Positions 24,101 to 44,826 of a stretch of DNA of 64,000 nt are shown here, one piece after another. The translations under genes were made by a program, and so were the position numbers. How positions within the stretch are numbered: the first letter of the stretch is position 1; every line of letters starts with the position of its first letter. Under the pieces are notes generated by a model that saw only the letters and a program-made list of their open reading frames with translations, had not been told where the DNA came from and searched no databases. Source of the stretch: Dimorphilus gyrociliatus (Eukaryota > Annelida > Polychaeta > Dinophilidae); assembly GCA_904063045.1 (NCBI GenBank), contig CAJFCJ010000012.1:992001-1056000 (forward strand). Direction: 5' to 3'.

Positions 24101-27100
24101 CTAGTGGATCAGCCTGAGGACAGGCATTTTATTTAAGATAGTGTAAAAACATTTAGATAAATTAGAAAATATCTACTGATAAGAAAAGAGTAAAAAAGGA
24201 CACTTTATTTTTTCTTTTTTTAGCTCCGGGTGTTTTCATTCAAGAAACATAATATCTTTGTTCTTTCTTATATACTCTAATTGTATACTGAAAGTTTTTC
24301 CATTCTTTATAATCTTTTGAAAAAGAAAAGACCATCCTAATTGTCTTACTAATTAGATCATTAGTAGATCAAAAGGATGCCGAAAAAGTCGGAATGTTAG
24401 ATCAACTTGATATAATTTGTTCAAGCACGTGTTGTTTGGTTAATAATTACTGTGTCCGTTTGGTCGTGATTCTTCACGCTAATTAAAAAAAGAAAGTTTC
24501 TTTTCATTTCTTCTTCCTTTCAAATATTTGAATAAACAAGAAAAATAGAGAGTAGGGGATTTCTTTTTTCTAAAAAATAGCATATAATCATCAAGCGTAA
24601 AAAAAGGCGCCAACTTGGATTGATTAAACAAATCGCTTATCTTATTACGGGGAGAAAACTACAATATTTTTCTCTCATTCTTTTCCTTATTATTATTATG
24701 AAACATTATCTAAAAAGATTCTTTCCCCTTTCTTTTTTCAATTTTTTTCTATCATTCGGGAATATAAAATGTTCATTCAAGAATTTGTTATTTTTGCTGC
24801 TTCAGCAGCTTTTAATTTATAGTTGTAAAAATGCCATTGTCTAATATTATTAAAGAGTAGAGACAAGATCAACGTCATCTAGTCATGATAGGCGTTTAAA
24901 ATTCTTTTACTTCAATTGTGCCGATGCCCTAAGGGTAGATTTAAATGGTAGATGATAAGGTAAAAAATAAAGAACCCTCAGAATGAATAGTGTCACCGCC
25001 AATCTTTCATTTTTTCCCTCCATTATTATTAGATAAAGTGACCATGTTTTTAAGAGGAAGTTGGAATGTCAACCTTTCACTCCCGAGGAAATTCAAACCA
25101 CAAAGCCATTTATAATAAAAGTAATGCTGTGAACGCGGTCAGAAAATTACTCGAAAGGAAAATGGGAACAAGGAATTCTTTGCACAATTTTTTCCCTCTT
25201 TATATATATTAGGGTAGGAAACTTTTTATTCATACATCTTTATTGTCACGAGGTAGTGTGTTTGAAAGCAATAATTTCAAAGCAACACTGAATTACGTAT
25301 ACTATAAAATACCACTTGCGATTGTTCCTTCCGAACGATATCACGACCAGCAATCTATTTCCCCGTCTTTATGAATGATACTCAAGAGATCGGCCATTCA
25401 AAGGTGTTCAAATCTTGTCTCAATTGCATAAATATAGTATACATTTATTCTTCAGTTAGAATTATATTTAAATAAATATATATAACGACGACTTAGTATT
25501 CGTTGAAAATTTCTAGAATTACGTATACACAGCCTAACAAAAGCGCAAAACAAGCAAAAGAATATAAGTTATCTAGTTATACCCGTACTCGACCCAGATA
25601 CAAGGAATACGAAATGAATTAGGCCTTTTAATAAATATAGCTATTTTAACGCCAAATAAAAGAGATTTTCGTAGATTAGACTGTATGTACTAAAACCCTT
25701 CAAGTGAACGTGGTCACTCTCGTTTATAATATTTATTAATGGCTTTATTGCCTCGTCGATTCCCAATTAATTTACGTTGTAAAGCTATAAGTATTCGAGT
25801 ACGCTTATGTCCCAACTTTAAAAAGTATTATGCACATATTTGACTCGGTTATATAGGCTTTCATAAAGTCAATATAATTCTATCTAATCGATATCATTTC
25901 TCTCTTACGCCTTACTCCTCCCTTTTTTTATATATATAAAAAAGTGGTAAGTAATAAAAGAAGAAAAATAAATAGAGCCCAACATCTAATCGATGATAAG
26001 TCCATAATAAAACAATAAACTAATCATTAATTCAACTACCCATAATTTTTTTTAACGTATTTGATAAAATTAGTAAACAAACAATAAGATTTTCTCTAAA
26101 AGTGAAATTTCTAGTTTAATCATAGAAAAATCTTTTTTTTTTATATAAAGTTAATGTTTGCCTTAGTCTTCTTTCTCTTTCATGTTTTTGAAAATATCGA
26201 AGCGTTCATAATTTGTTGCGTGGGCGTCTAAAAAAATACTATAAAGAACTGGGCCATGTATAATGGAAAAAACGTGGGCATACAATTGTGTAATTATTCG
26301 GAAAAAATAGCGAAGGGAACGTAGGGGGGAGAAGGAGAATAGGGGTATGAGGTGGGCAATGGAAGGGAACGAGGGCGGGGGGTTGGATGAAGTACTAATG
26401 ATATTTTTTCTTCTATTAGTCCGATTTTCTAATATGATATTATTTGTAAACACAAGTTATACAAAATTTTGAATGAGTCCAGGTGCTTTTTACCTTAAAA
26501 AAGGCAATCCACGATAATTGGGTTAATTGACGAGATTAGTGTGTTTGAATCGCCCGTTGGGTGTTCTATTAAAACGGGCTATATTTTAAATTGGCTCGTC
26601 TTCGGTATCTATTATAATAGAGGATCGGACAAAAGGTTATCTTGAGCGAAAATCTTACGTTTCGGCGCTTCAAAATTCGGCAAAGAGAAGCGAACAAGCG
26701 CAGGTGCATTCATTTATCTGGAACGGCTATTCGCATTCCATGAATATTATAAACAAATGGAACGCGCTTGTTGACCTTGACACGACTTTAGCAATACTTT
26801 CTTCGTATAGTTTGCAATCTTTTTGTTTTATGAGAATTCGCCTCCTCCCCTTTACAAATCGCACAATCAGTGAATACTATTTATAAATTACGCAATACTA
26901 GAATTCTTGGTAGCAATAATAATAATAATAATAATAGTTATATCTAGAGCAAATAGAAACTTTTATCCTATCTATCTCTTTTTCTTTTTCTCTCTTTTTA
27001 CTATAAATCGTTTAACATCTGCTACTAGTATCCTAGTGAGAGAAAAACGACTTAATTAATCTCGTTTAGACTTGTACTGCAAAAAATTGCAAGTGATAAG

Positions 27101-28601
27101 TATATGCAAATGTAGAATTCTGTGTGATTTCACAAAACTTGAATGAAAAAAAAGGCGGGAATGAGTTAAGGCATGAAGAATGAAAAGAGAGGTGGGAAAA
27201 AAAATCAATGAATTTTCTTCTCTCATATATTTTCCTCCTCAATGAGCGGGAATAAATAAAGAGAAGGGGAGGGATCGAACGGATCGTGTTCAATAGGCAA
27301 CTTGACTAAAATGTTACGTGTTAAAAAAAGGAAATAACTGAATACTACAAAAGTTCTTCAGTTTTTCTCAATGACAATAAATTCTCTCTTTAAAATACAA
27401 TCTTATGGATGGTTCTTTTCTGACGGTTGTAAAAACTCATTGAAATAAGCTCAAGGATTAATTTTTAATACTTCCTTTCATCGCTTCAGCCTATAGGCCT
27501 TAAAACTGTAATCGTAAAACTTTTCCGGTAATAGAATTTATAGACAAAAGAAGTTGTTTGAACTTTTCAACTTTTTCGGTTACGGCCCTTTTAAGAGGTT
27601 TTGCCATTAACGCCGGAAAATAATACACCTGTATAGCCCTAAGTATTCAAGCGGGCACGCGGCATCCGCTACCAATAGCATATAGTAACTCTTTTATGCG
27701 TGACAGTAAACTAATTTGCATAACTAATGAGCGGATACTCTTGCCGTGCTTAAGCAGGTGGTAAACAATGCAAATAATTAAAATCAAAAGATTTGACACG
27801 GCCAAAAGAGACGAAGAAAGGAAATTGAATTGAAAAGGAACCACCTACCTCCGGTTTCCAACTACAATTGGACGATTTAGGCTTCTTTTTCCACTTTTTC
27901 GTGAAGATAAGATTTCTCGACGGCGATGAAGGCGGTTTATCCTTAATCGTATCTGTAGGTGAATCATTGTCGTTCATGAAACCGTAATCGTAATCATCTA
28001 TAGCTGTTAAATCGCCATCGGATTTCGATAGATCGGTTTTACGTTTAAACAGGCGTTTTTGCGTTACTGATGTATTTCTTCTAAGTTTTAATGTTTCATT
28101 CTCTGTGAAAGGATTACGTAAATGCTCGCTGAAGCGTCGAAATCTTTGTAATGTGCTCAGGGGACATTCGATTGGAGTTATTTGCTCACTGTAACGTCTC
28201 TTGTTCACGTAAGCGGCTGCAGCCGCTTCATGCCGGGCTAGAATTTCATCAACGCTACATCTCCTCCTTAGCATTGAGCTCTTCGACGTTTCTTGATAGC
28301 TAAATATATTATCTTGACCTTCTGATGCCTCACTCGAGCTAGGCGAATCAGACGTTTGTAATCCACTATCAGATCCGTTGGAGGCGTTTCGTGCTACACG
28401 TACTCTAGTAGCTCTAAATATTTCGCCTTTACAAGTTGCATATTCGGGTAAACTACTCAAACGTTGTAGGTAGACGGGTCGTTTAGTTACGTCATCCTTT
28501 GCGTCATAAAATCCAGGTGCACTTCGGTTTTGTTTTGGAGGTGTCCGGTCCGTCTGCGTTTGCAGATTGTAGAATTTGTTAGATAGGACTTCAGCGTCCA
28601 T
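21102..28601 (-). CDS. ARHGAP6: Rho GTPase-activating protein 6-like
   Basis: Exons on the minus strand: 28601-27849, 23283-23109, 23004-22915, 22848-22700, 22638-22449, 22336-21807, 21743-21646 and 21576-21102, giving 819 residues. The RhoGAP domain (about 420-630) stimulates GTP hydrolysis by Rho proteins; the arginine finger is Arg461 in GIFRIGSS, followed by KRIRQLRDEFDRS. The segment LTDVERIALQKIAFNKLQ and NIPK matches the region N-terminal to the domain in ARHGAP6. The protein ends in PETLV, as I recall for vertebrate ARHGAP6, a likely PDZ ligand. The 753 bp first exon codes a basic, Ser-rich N-terminus ending CSWKPE. Its junction to exon 2 (DNCIWTH) keeps phase 0 and falls where the vertebrate gene also changes exon. 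An ATG at 23322 in front of exon 2 lies inside the acceptor tract, so I reject it as the start. Confidence 0.88.
26313..26390 (+). repeat. G-rich purine tract, possible G-quadruplex
   Basis: About 80 bases with many runs of three or more G (GGGGGG, GGGG, GGG, GGG, GGG, GGGGGG) in otherwise AT-rich DNA. It lies in the long ARHGAP6 intron and is C-rich in the transcript sense. Confidence 0.5.
26913..26938. repeat. (AAT)n microsatellite
   Basis: A short run of AAT/ATA triplets inside ARHGAP6 intron 1. Confidence 0.7.
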
Positions 28602-29519
28602 TTGCTTGTAGCCGAAATTAAGTTCAATTAAAAAAATTATATCAAGTTTCGAGGAAAAATCTTCGGATACACAGGTGATTTTTTTCAATACGATCAAGGT
28701 AAGTTGTGAGCCCCTTAGCAGCGTGACAATGTTTGATTTGTAGTACAATGTGCACGCGACAGAGGGCGCAACAATAGTTAAAAAGCTTTCAAAAGGATAT
28801 GATCTCTGATTGGTTGAAACCCCTTGAACTTTTAGAAAATCGACGTATGTTAAAGTAGCCGGAAATCTAAATAATGAGGCTGATGAAAATTAAGAATAAA
28901 TGCTAGAACGATAAACCATAAGGCAAAAGTTCAGACCTTATGTTATTTGTCTTTTTTTAGCCCTAATATCAGATGTACGTTTTTATCTTTTAATTCCTCT
29001 CTACGCTCTTTCTCTCTTTCCTTTCCAACTATTTTTTCCTTTTTTTCCCTATCTAACCAAACAGTGCGTTATCTACTCCGTTTATCAGTTTTGATGAAGA
29101 TAAGGATTGAATTATTGACTCTTTAACCGCTTCCAACTATGCATTCATGTAAATAAAAAAGTGTACATGTAAACAATGTTCTTGCCCCGAATTTTGTTTG
29201 TTTTTCTTGCGTCCAGGTTTCGTTAGTTTTCCAGGCAGATGTACTTTACCGTTTTCCGGTCGAATTATTCATGGATTAATCGGGAGCAAGAAGGAAAAAG
29301 ATAAATCTATTCCAATTTTTCCAAACTAGATATATTTAGCTTAAAAGTATCTTGAAGGGTGTAAAATATCCATTATTACGTAATCGCCACGCCTTTTGTC
29401 TTTCCATAATTAAAAATTTCTTTGAGTTTTTATTTTCAAAGAAATAGTTAAACCAAATTTAACAAGATGTTTTCTCATTTTAAGTTAGATTATATATATT
29501 ACTTGTATTATAATATATA

Positions 29520-29710
29520 TCTTTGCCAGGAAATATATATATATATATCTATATATACTAGTATATATATATATACTAGCTTTAGAGTAGCTAGGCCCAG
29601 AGATAACTTTCTAGAATAAGTCGTTAATTTAAAATTATTATTACCCTGGTATATATTTGTAAATTGGTCTAGATCATACATAAGTGGATAAATATTGCTT
29701 AAGAGTATCG

Positions 29711-29745
<35 letters not shown>

Positions 29746-29770
29746 GCACATACATACTGTATATATAGAG
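29520..29770. repeat. (TA)n microsatellite cluster
   Basis: Several TA-dinucleotide tracts, the longest at about 29712-29740, between the candidate 5' exon and the ARHGAP6 first exon. Confidence 0.75.
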
Positions 29771-29858
29771 AAAGGAAAGAAAGTAGTTCACTATGCAGTA
29801 ATTTAATACACGTTGCGATAGTTGAAAGAAAAATGAAGAAAAGTATAAACTGACTCAC

Positions 29859-29895
29859 CGTCACTAAGTGTAAGTTTGGGAGGTTTTTCCGCCAT
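29859..29895 (-). CDS. Candidate 5' coding exon, perhaps an alternative start of ARHGAP6
   Basis: An ATG in good context (GCGGAATGG) starts a 12-codon segment, MAEKPPKLTLSD, followed by a strong gtgagt donor in phase 1. Splicing to an acceptor at 28661-28662 (exon resuming at 28660) would continue in frame into the ARHGAP6 first exon and add about 32 residues to its N-terminus. The acceptor is weak in pyrimidines and the linking residues are hydrophobic, so this join is uncertain. The exon could instead belong to an unseen transcript. About 350 bp upstream lies a GC-richer patch with TGCGCCTGCG (30247-30256), suggesting a promoter. Confidence 0.35.
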
Positions 29896-30601
29896 TCCGC
29901 CCGAAATCGCGGAATTAATCCACTAAGATATAAAATGTTGACAAAAATGACAAAAAAACGTCTCGTTTATATCCAATGAGCATCGATCATGAAATATTTA
30001 AAACACTCGAAGAAACATTGTTAGATGAAAGTAAATACGGCGTTAATTTAGCCTATAAATCCATTGATGGTAAAATTCTCTGATGAAATGAATTGTCCCA
30101 ATGGTAACATATTAGCCGCGCCTAGGCGGACCTCAGCCTGAACTCTGCACTCGAACTCTGAAAATCGAAGAATCGCACATTGGCTATCGGCTATCTCTTG
30201 CCAATGCGTTGTTCTCTAACTGTTTCCATAGCGATTCTAGGTCCAATGCGCCTGCGTCATGAAACTAATATAGCTTTTGCAGTACGGCTGCAGCCGCTTC
30301 TTACGAAATAGCCTAAACATACGCTATATAAATTATTTTCAATTAATATTAATGTCTATCTTTATCTTCTTCATTCTAATGTTTTACTTATATGTCTTTT
30401 TTTATATCATTTTATGATTTTTTGTAATAATTTGAAATTATAGTTATCATTACATAAAGAAAATGCATGAGCTACTAATTGGAACTTGCATAATTTAACA
30501 CAAAGATACAAAGTGTAATTTTATAAGCAAAAAAAGTTTTCTTAAATTTTGTCTACAAAAATGTTAATGTATTTGAAAAGCCTGCGAATAGAATCTAATA
30601 T

Positions 30602-33600
30602 TCACTCTCCCACAGCTTTTAAGCCATTAGAGCATCCACTTGGACAAGGGCTGGAAACGCAAGTTGTGGGTGGAACGAAGCGCCTTGAAGACCCTTTTTT
30701 CGAGCAGACAGACGAAGATGCCCTAGTGGAAACCCGAGATCCAGGATAGCTAGACGGAGGTCGTGGTTGCCTTACAGTTGCCAACATAGCTCGTAGCGTG
30801 TCGGTATCTGAGAAATTTTCCTTCTTAAGTAATTTTAAGCAACTTTTCCTCCATCTTTTTATCATAAAGTCTCACACATATAAACCAGCCATACATATAT
30901 ACGCACTTTCCCTCAGTCCTTCACTCATATGCACGCATACACACGCACGCACACGCACACATATATAGATATATATACACACACCCCTTCAAATTTAGGC
31001 CTACTTACCCTGACCTAGCGCTTCAGCGCTGCTTTGCAAATTATTAGCAAGAGCAGAAATAGTTTGCGGTTGTACGTAAACGTTTTCTTTCATTTCATAC
31101 TGTGATTTTATGGGACTATCGTATTCTCTATCGTATGTTGTTCTTGTTCCAACATTTAAAAAATGAGTTGGTACTTTAGGTACTTTTGATTTTGTTGGAA
31201 ATGAAAAGAAAAAGCAAATAAATTAGTCAAGTAATTAACTTATTAATTAACTATTTCTATTGTAACATATTGACTTTATCTTTTTTTACTAACTAAAAAT
31301 GTTGGCTTTCAAAAGTTAAAAAAGTTAATTAAAAGTTTTAAAACTTTTTTAAGCGCCATCTATCAAAGAAATAGTCTGTATCGCCATCTATAAAAACCCC
31401 TACTTACTAACGCCAGCTGACGTTTTTTGCTTATTTTTATTGCAGGCATATCTAGTGTTCGACGTTGCCAATTCCGGTTCAACTACACGGCCACCCTGCG
31501 GAAATGCAATAGAGATTGATTAAACGCTTCATATTTTTCTTTGCCTAAACCTGATACGTTTCTCTGCTTGTCGAGTCCAGGGTATATTTTGCTTTAGATC
31601 TAGGATCATGATCTGGTTCCGTAAAAGCGCTTTTAATGCTGTAACCTTGCGGTAAACCCAAAAAGTCCTGCTGATAAGTTGATTTTAGTTTTCCCCTCAT
31701 CACTTCGTCAAACTTTTCGTTAGTTAAATCAGCGGGATATGAACCAGTTTGAGCTTCGAATTGCATTCTTCTAGGGAATTTCCACATCATAAAAGTCTGA
31801 GTTTAAAATTAAGCTATATTATAATCATGGTCTTCATTTTTAATATTTACTATCAGTAAATTAAACTTTATCAATTACCTCTCCAGGATGAGGATTGTTA
31901 TTTCTATTGCCGGTCGATGAACCCGATCTAATTGGTTCTTGCCTCCCATTCTCCTTATGCCAATACTCATCTTCGTAATGAGTCATACCAGTAGCTCCTT
32001 TAAATTGAGATGGTAACGTATAAGTCCCGTGAGTTGAGGGAGGTCTATGAAAGACAAAATTTGAAGTGAATTAGTGACTGAAAAACTTTGTATACCAATA
32101 AATATATTGTATTTTTTTCCACCTTCTCTCTCTTGATCTCTATACCTTTCTCTCTGACTCTCTTTCTTTATTGTTTTATATCAACGGGCAAAACAGTTTA
32201 TTGGTTTTTTTTCTTCACGTTTTCGATTTTATCGATTTTTAAAAGACTAGCGCAAACTTTTCTAACTATGCTTAAAGCGGAAAATTATAAAGATTAAACT
32301 ACTCTGCTATAGTCCTATATACAATATACAAGTATGTACTATATTTCATTCTCTTTTTTCTGTTTGTTTGTATATTTCTTTTATTAAATTTTGCTTTTCT
32401 CTATTTAAATCAGCTGTATATTAATATTCATATTGCACTTAAAGTAAATTTTAATATGTTTTTGAAAATCTTTTTAATAGCATGCAAATTGAACAAGTTG
32501 CAACTACTCCATACAAAGATATATACTTTATTTACAAAAAGACAATAAGAACTAAAAAAATTTTTTTTTATACAACAAGGTTATAGTAGGCCTATGCAAA
32601 CTTTAGTTTACAGCGAGAGAAAAGAAAGAGTAAGGAAGTTCTATAGATAAAGGAAGCGATAAATAGATAAAAAGATAGAAGAAGGGTGGTAGGAGGGGGT
32701 TTGGATGAGAGTAAAAGATTAAATAATGGGAATATAACAGCAAAATTTTCTATTAATTTAATTATGATAAATGGAATTGTAGCATTTTTCTAAATTGACC
32801 TTTGATGTAAAATTTACGATATAAATGCATGTACACATGCGAATAAATGCGTGCGTATGCACGCACAAACAAACGTGTATAGATATATATACTGTATATA
32901 TAGTATATACACGTACGTAAGCTATCTGTTCTCTCTCTCTCTCTCCTCTCTCCTCTCTCCTCTCTCTCTCTCTCTCCTTCTTCTCTATCAAAGCTTTCAA
33001 ATATATCAAACTTCTGCTATTTTTATTTTTTTTCTAAAGAATAGCTTATTTATATAGATTACTTTTCAAATAACAATGAAAAACAATGAAACGAATGGAC
33101 ACACATGTAACATTATAAAGTGTAAAAGTTCTCAAAGTATAATTTATATGTAAAAGTTTGACATATAAAATAAGAATACGCTAAATGGAAATTTTTTAAG
33201 GAGTGGAAAAGAGGGGATTGAATATTGGAGCAAGTCCTTTTTTTTATTTTCCTGTGTTTGAGCTGCTATATTGTTAAGCTTTCATAGATTTGGAATTACT
33301 AATATGCTTAATTGAAATAGTATAATGCAATTAGAAGCAATCATTAGGAAATCAATATTGACTTCACTGTTGCCTTTCGATAGGATCAATAATATCTTTC
33401 AGTACACAATAGAAAGCAATATTTTTCTTTAACTAGCACCTTTTCCCTAGTATATTTCTTAGATAAACAGGTTTAAAAAGTTATGAGAAAAACATACGGA
33501 TTAGGAGGAGGATAAGCAACAAGTTCTATTAACTCTAATCTAACCCTACCTTTCGGCTGTTGTTTCTACACATGATTTAGGCCTAAATTGCCTTTTGTAA

Positions 33601-34318
33601 GAAGTTACGTAGGGACCATATAGCTCCTCCCTCACCGGTACTTCTAAAATAAAGAAAATATAGCTATAATTAAGGAATTTTTGAAAATTTTTCGTTAATT
33701 ACAAATGTATATTATACCTCCTCGTTTTGCTGAATAAGCCATTGCGGTTCTTGGTCTTTTAGATTGTGGTGATAAAGGTCTGCAGTTTACGGAAGAACTT
33801 CGGTTTTGTTCCCTAATATCTAAGGCTTTCAAGAGATCTAAGCATTTAGTCTTATCCTCTTCAGATGCTTTACTATAGTAGTTTTGAATTTGATCCCGTA
33901 TTGAGCCGGAAACGAGAAAATCTCCAATCTATAAGGGTGATAGTGTGATAGACGAAACAAAATCGGAGCTCTTAAAGTTCTTCGTAACAGTTGACAATTT
34001 AGGTAGCCTATACTATGTTACCTAGCTACTTTATCGCGACCCGGATAAACCGGTTAATAAAGATAAGGCATATAAGTAGGCCATATATACGTAATAGTCC
34101 AAGAGTGTTTAGTAAACATAAAATGACAAGCACTTAATGAATGTAAATTGCTTAAAATTGTAATTCAAACATACCTTAGTCGAAGCAGGTCTCTTAATTT
34201 GGGTAGAATTTCTGCTTTCATTCTCTCTATGACATAATTCAAATGAACAAGGGGTAGATGTTGGTCTCATCATTTTCCAACTAGGATTTGGGTATAAAGC
34301 TGCTATTTTAGCAGCCAT
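30602..34318 (-). CDS. Unrecognised Tyr-rich protein, possibly axonemal
   Basis: Exons on the minus strand: 34318-34175, 33928-33718, 33643-33550, 32044-31879, 31796-31551, 31495-31408, 31182-31009 and 30870-30602, giving 463 residues in one frame. I do not recognise the family. There is no signal peptide or membrane segment. The protein is basic and polar, with repeated short motifs around Tyr (VTSYKRQF, MTHYEDEYW, LKSTYQQDF, RTTYDREY), reminiscent of small microtubule inner or axoneme-binding proteins such as TEX26 or SAXO. An N-terminal helical stretch (IRDQIQNYYSKASEEDKTKC) and a basic C-terminal helix (FMIKRWRKSCLKLLKKENF) precede a Ser/Pro/Cys-rich tail. Introns range from 56 to 1505 bp, the longest between exons 3 and 4. 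A ciliary role is a guess from motif style only. Confidence 0.6.
30925..30985. repeat. CA/TA-rich simple repeat
   Basis: Mixed (CA)n, (CG/CA)n and (TA)n dinucleotides in the last intron of the 30602-34318 gene. Confidence 0.6.
32045..33549 (-). other. 1.5 kb intron 3 of the Tyr-rich protein gene
   Basis: Long AT-rich intron containing a (CT)n tract at about 32931-32977, a TATACTGTATATA motif at about 32887-32900 and G-rich patches near 32670-32705. No exon is seen inside. Confidence 0.5.
32931..32977 (+). repeat. (CT)n microsatellite
   Basis: Nearly pure CT dinucleotides with interspersed CTC units, about 47 bases. Confidence 0.85.
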
Positions 34319-35597
34319 GTTTACGGGGGAACTGAACGAAACGAGGCGTCTGTTGCTATTGAAATTCCTTATATAAACAGGCCTTGGTAACGTGCCACCG
34401 TCATTGATCTAATCGTTTTAGCAATGCAGATTAGTATATCGACTTAAAGGCCTATAACATGATTCTTTATATGGATAAATAGCGGTTTTCATTTTTATTC
34501 AAGTAATATAAAATTACGATTCTATTAAAGAGTTTTCCAATAAAATCTTTGTCTTTATTTACACTACATGATCTAAAAGGCAGAAAATCTGGTGGTCAAT
34601 AAGGATAAAACGGCGTAGTTATGTTTACCTTCTACATACAAATACTTAAAACAACCGAACAAAACGGTTAAACCGTAACAAAATCAATTTTTGCGATACT
34701 TGGAGAGATGTATGTAATTTCATTCTGTTAATAATTTCCCATTCGTGTCTTTGTATAGAGAATAGTATATAATTAATATTAATGACTTATTTTAACATTT
34801 TTTCCATTTTATTACCCATTTTATCAATTTAATTTAAATAAGCTCATTCTAGCTAAGAATTCAATTAATCTTCCCGTTTTTTGCATGATAAGCAATTTCA
34901 AAACTACGCTACGGAAAAGCTTAATTTCCTATTTAACGATCACTTTTACTTTTTAGTAAAACGACTTATTTTGATAGTTTAAGTGGGCATATAAGTTTTA
35001 CAGATTTTATTATGAAATTTATCAAATTCTCTATAATTCCTATGGTTTACTATAACACTTTGAGAAAGAAGATAGACTCTTTTTTTGATCTATACTAGAC
35101 AAATGGAAGTTCTTATAGTATATATTAGCTAATCTCATTTCCTTTCTTTTTTCCGCTTCTCATTTACTTTTCTTATAGAAGTTTTTGCTTAAAATATTTA
35201 TTGAATTATGTTTATAACAAACGGAAATTATTTAAAAATAGATAGTTATATGCTCTCTCTCTCTTTTCATCATTGCTCTTGGGTGTTTTTGCTATGGTTC
35301 AACTTAAAAACAACTTCTGACAAAATCTCTGGTTTTTCTCTTTGTACTTGGTTAATTATATTCTGTAAGGGTTTCTGTATGCTATTTTTATCGCCCTATG
35401 CCTTTTCTGCTTTTTTTTCCAAGCTAAACTCTAAAGATAATTTAAAAAAAAACAACTCAAAATGACTTTCTCTCTTCTCTTTCATATTTCTATTGTCAAT
35501 TAGTGATATTTCTTTTTAGTTAATCTATCATCAAAACGTAAATTGTATTATAACAGTTATGCATATCTATTATCACAAATTAATAGGTTTCTTTTAT
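34319..35597. other. Intergenic region
   Basis: 1.28 kb between two minus-strand genes. AT-rich, with the presumed promoter of the Tyr-rich gene at the right of its start. No coding exon is seen. Confidence 0.5.
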
Positions 35598-39512
<3,915 letters not shown>

Positions 39513-39824
39513 GCTATCTAATTATAATTTACTAATAAAATATGATTGCGAGTTGGCCCTTTTATTGACCAACTTTTCACATCTTATCGTAATTGATTAT
39601 TTACAATTTCATGATAACACAAAATTTATTTTTTTAAATTATAATAATATAACATACATGTCTAAGTCAAATTTTTTCGAAATCCTTGACCACATTACCG
39701 ATATCGTATTATCGCGATTGATGATAAACGCAGGATAAGAATATCTTCTCTAGTCTAGAAATAAAATGTGACTTATTCTCAACTATTTGTATGACATATG
39801 CTGAGAGATTCATATAGTGGTAAC
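39513..39824. promoter_or_regulatory. Shared spacer between divergent GH31 genes
   Basis: Only 312 bp separate the start codons of the two head-to-head glucosidases, so both promoters must lie here. The region is AT-rich. I see no clean TATA box or known motif that I can assign to one side. Confidence 0.6.
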
Positions 39825-44334
<4,510 letters not shown>

Positions 44335-44826
44335 AAATGAAACTTATTAAATACAATATTATCTTATTCTGGCAAACTAAACACAATATAGAACAAAGAA
44401 AGCTGTATATATCGCTTATAAGTCATTTCCTTTATAACATAGAAGATGATAAATATAGAATTTCTTTAATTTTAGTCATTGAACAAATATTCTCTTAATG
44501 AAATGTAGTTGACATAAGCTGTTGTAGATCATTTAAATTTTAATATTGTATTAATTTTCTTTAGCCTACGATTTTCGTATTAATGATCGATAATCTCTTT
44601 TATTCCATTCAATTATCTTCGTCCACCCCCGTTTTTTTCCTATTTCCTAATACCATTTCTTTTGAAGTCCTCAGATAATCTTTGCCTTTTTGACTCATAG
44701 CTCTCCGTCCTTTCTCTGGCTTTTTGATTCTTTTTAGTTCTTCCTACTTTCATTGATATTCTTTTTTTACTGTCTAGCTTTTCGCTAGGAGGTTTTATAA
44801 CGCAAATCTTAATTTCTTTTATCCTA
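44335..44826. other. Short intergenic region
   Basis: 492 bp between the GH31 copy B stop and the next start. It ends in pyrimidine-rich sequence. No other feature is seen. Confidence 0.5.

Larger units (their letters stand above)
23284..27848 (-). other. Intron 1 of ARHGAP6, 4.6 kb
   Basis: Bounded by a gtaggt donor after CSWKPE and a pyrimidine-led atcag acceptor before DNCIWTH. It is some 70 times longer than the neighbouring introns. It holds pyrimidine-rich tracts (near 23730-23790), an (AAT)n run, and a G-rich tract at 26313-26390. I see no exon of another gene inside. Confidence 0.7.

Noticed and set aside
30549-30749. 66-codon plus-strand frame
   Set aside because: It is antisense to the last coding exon of the Tyr-rich gene.
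32758-33057. Open frames around the CT/GA repeat
   Set aside because: They come from the (CT)n and TA microsatellites.
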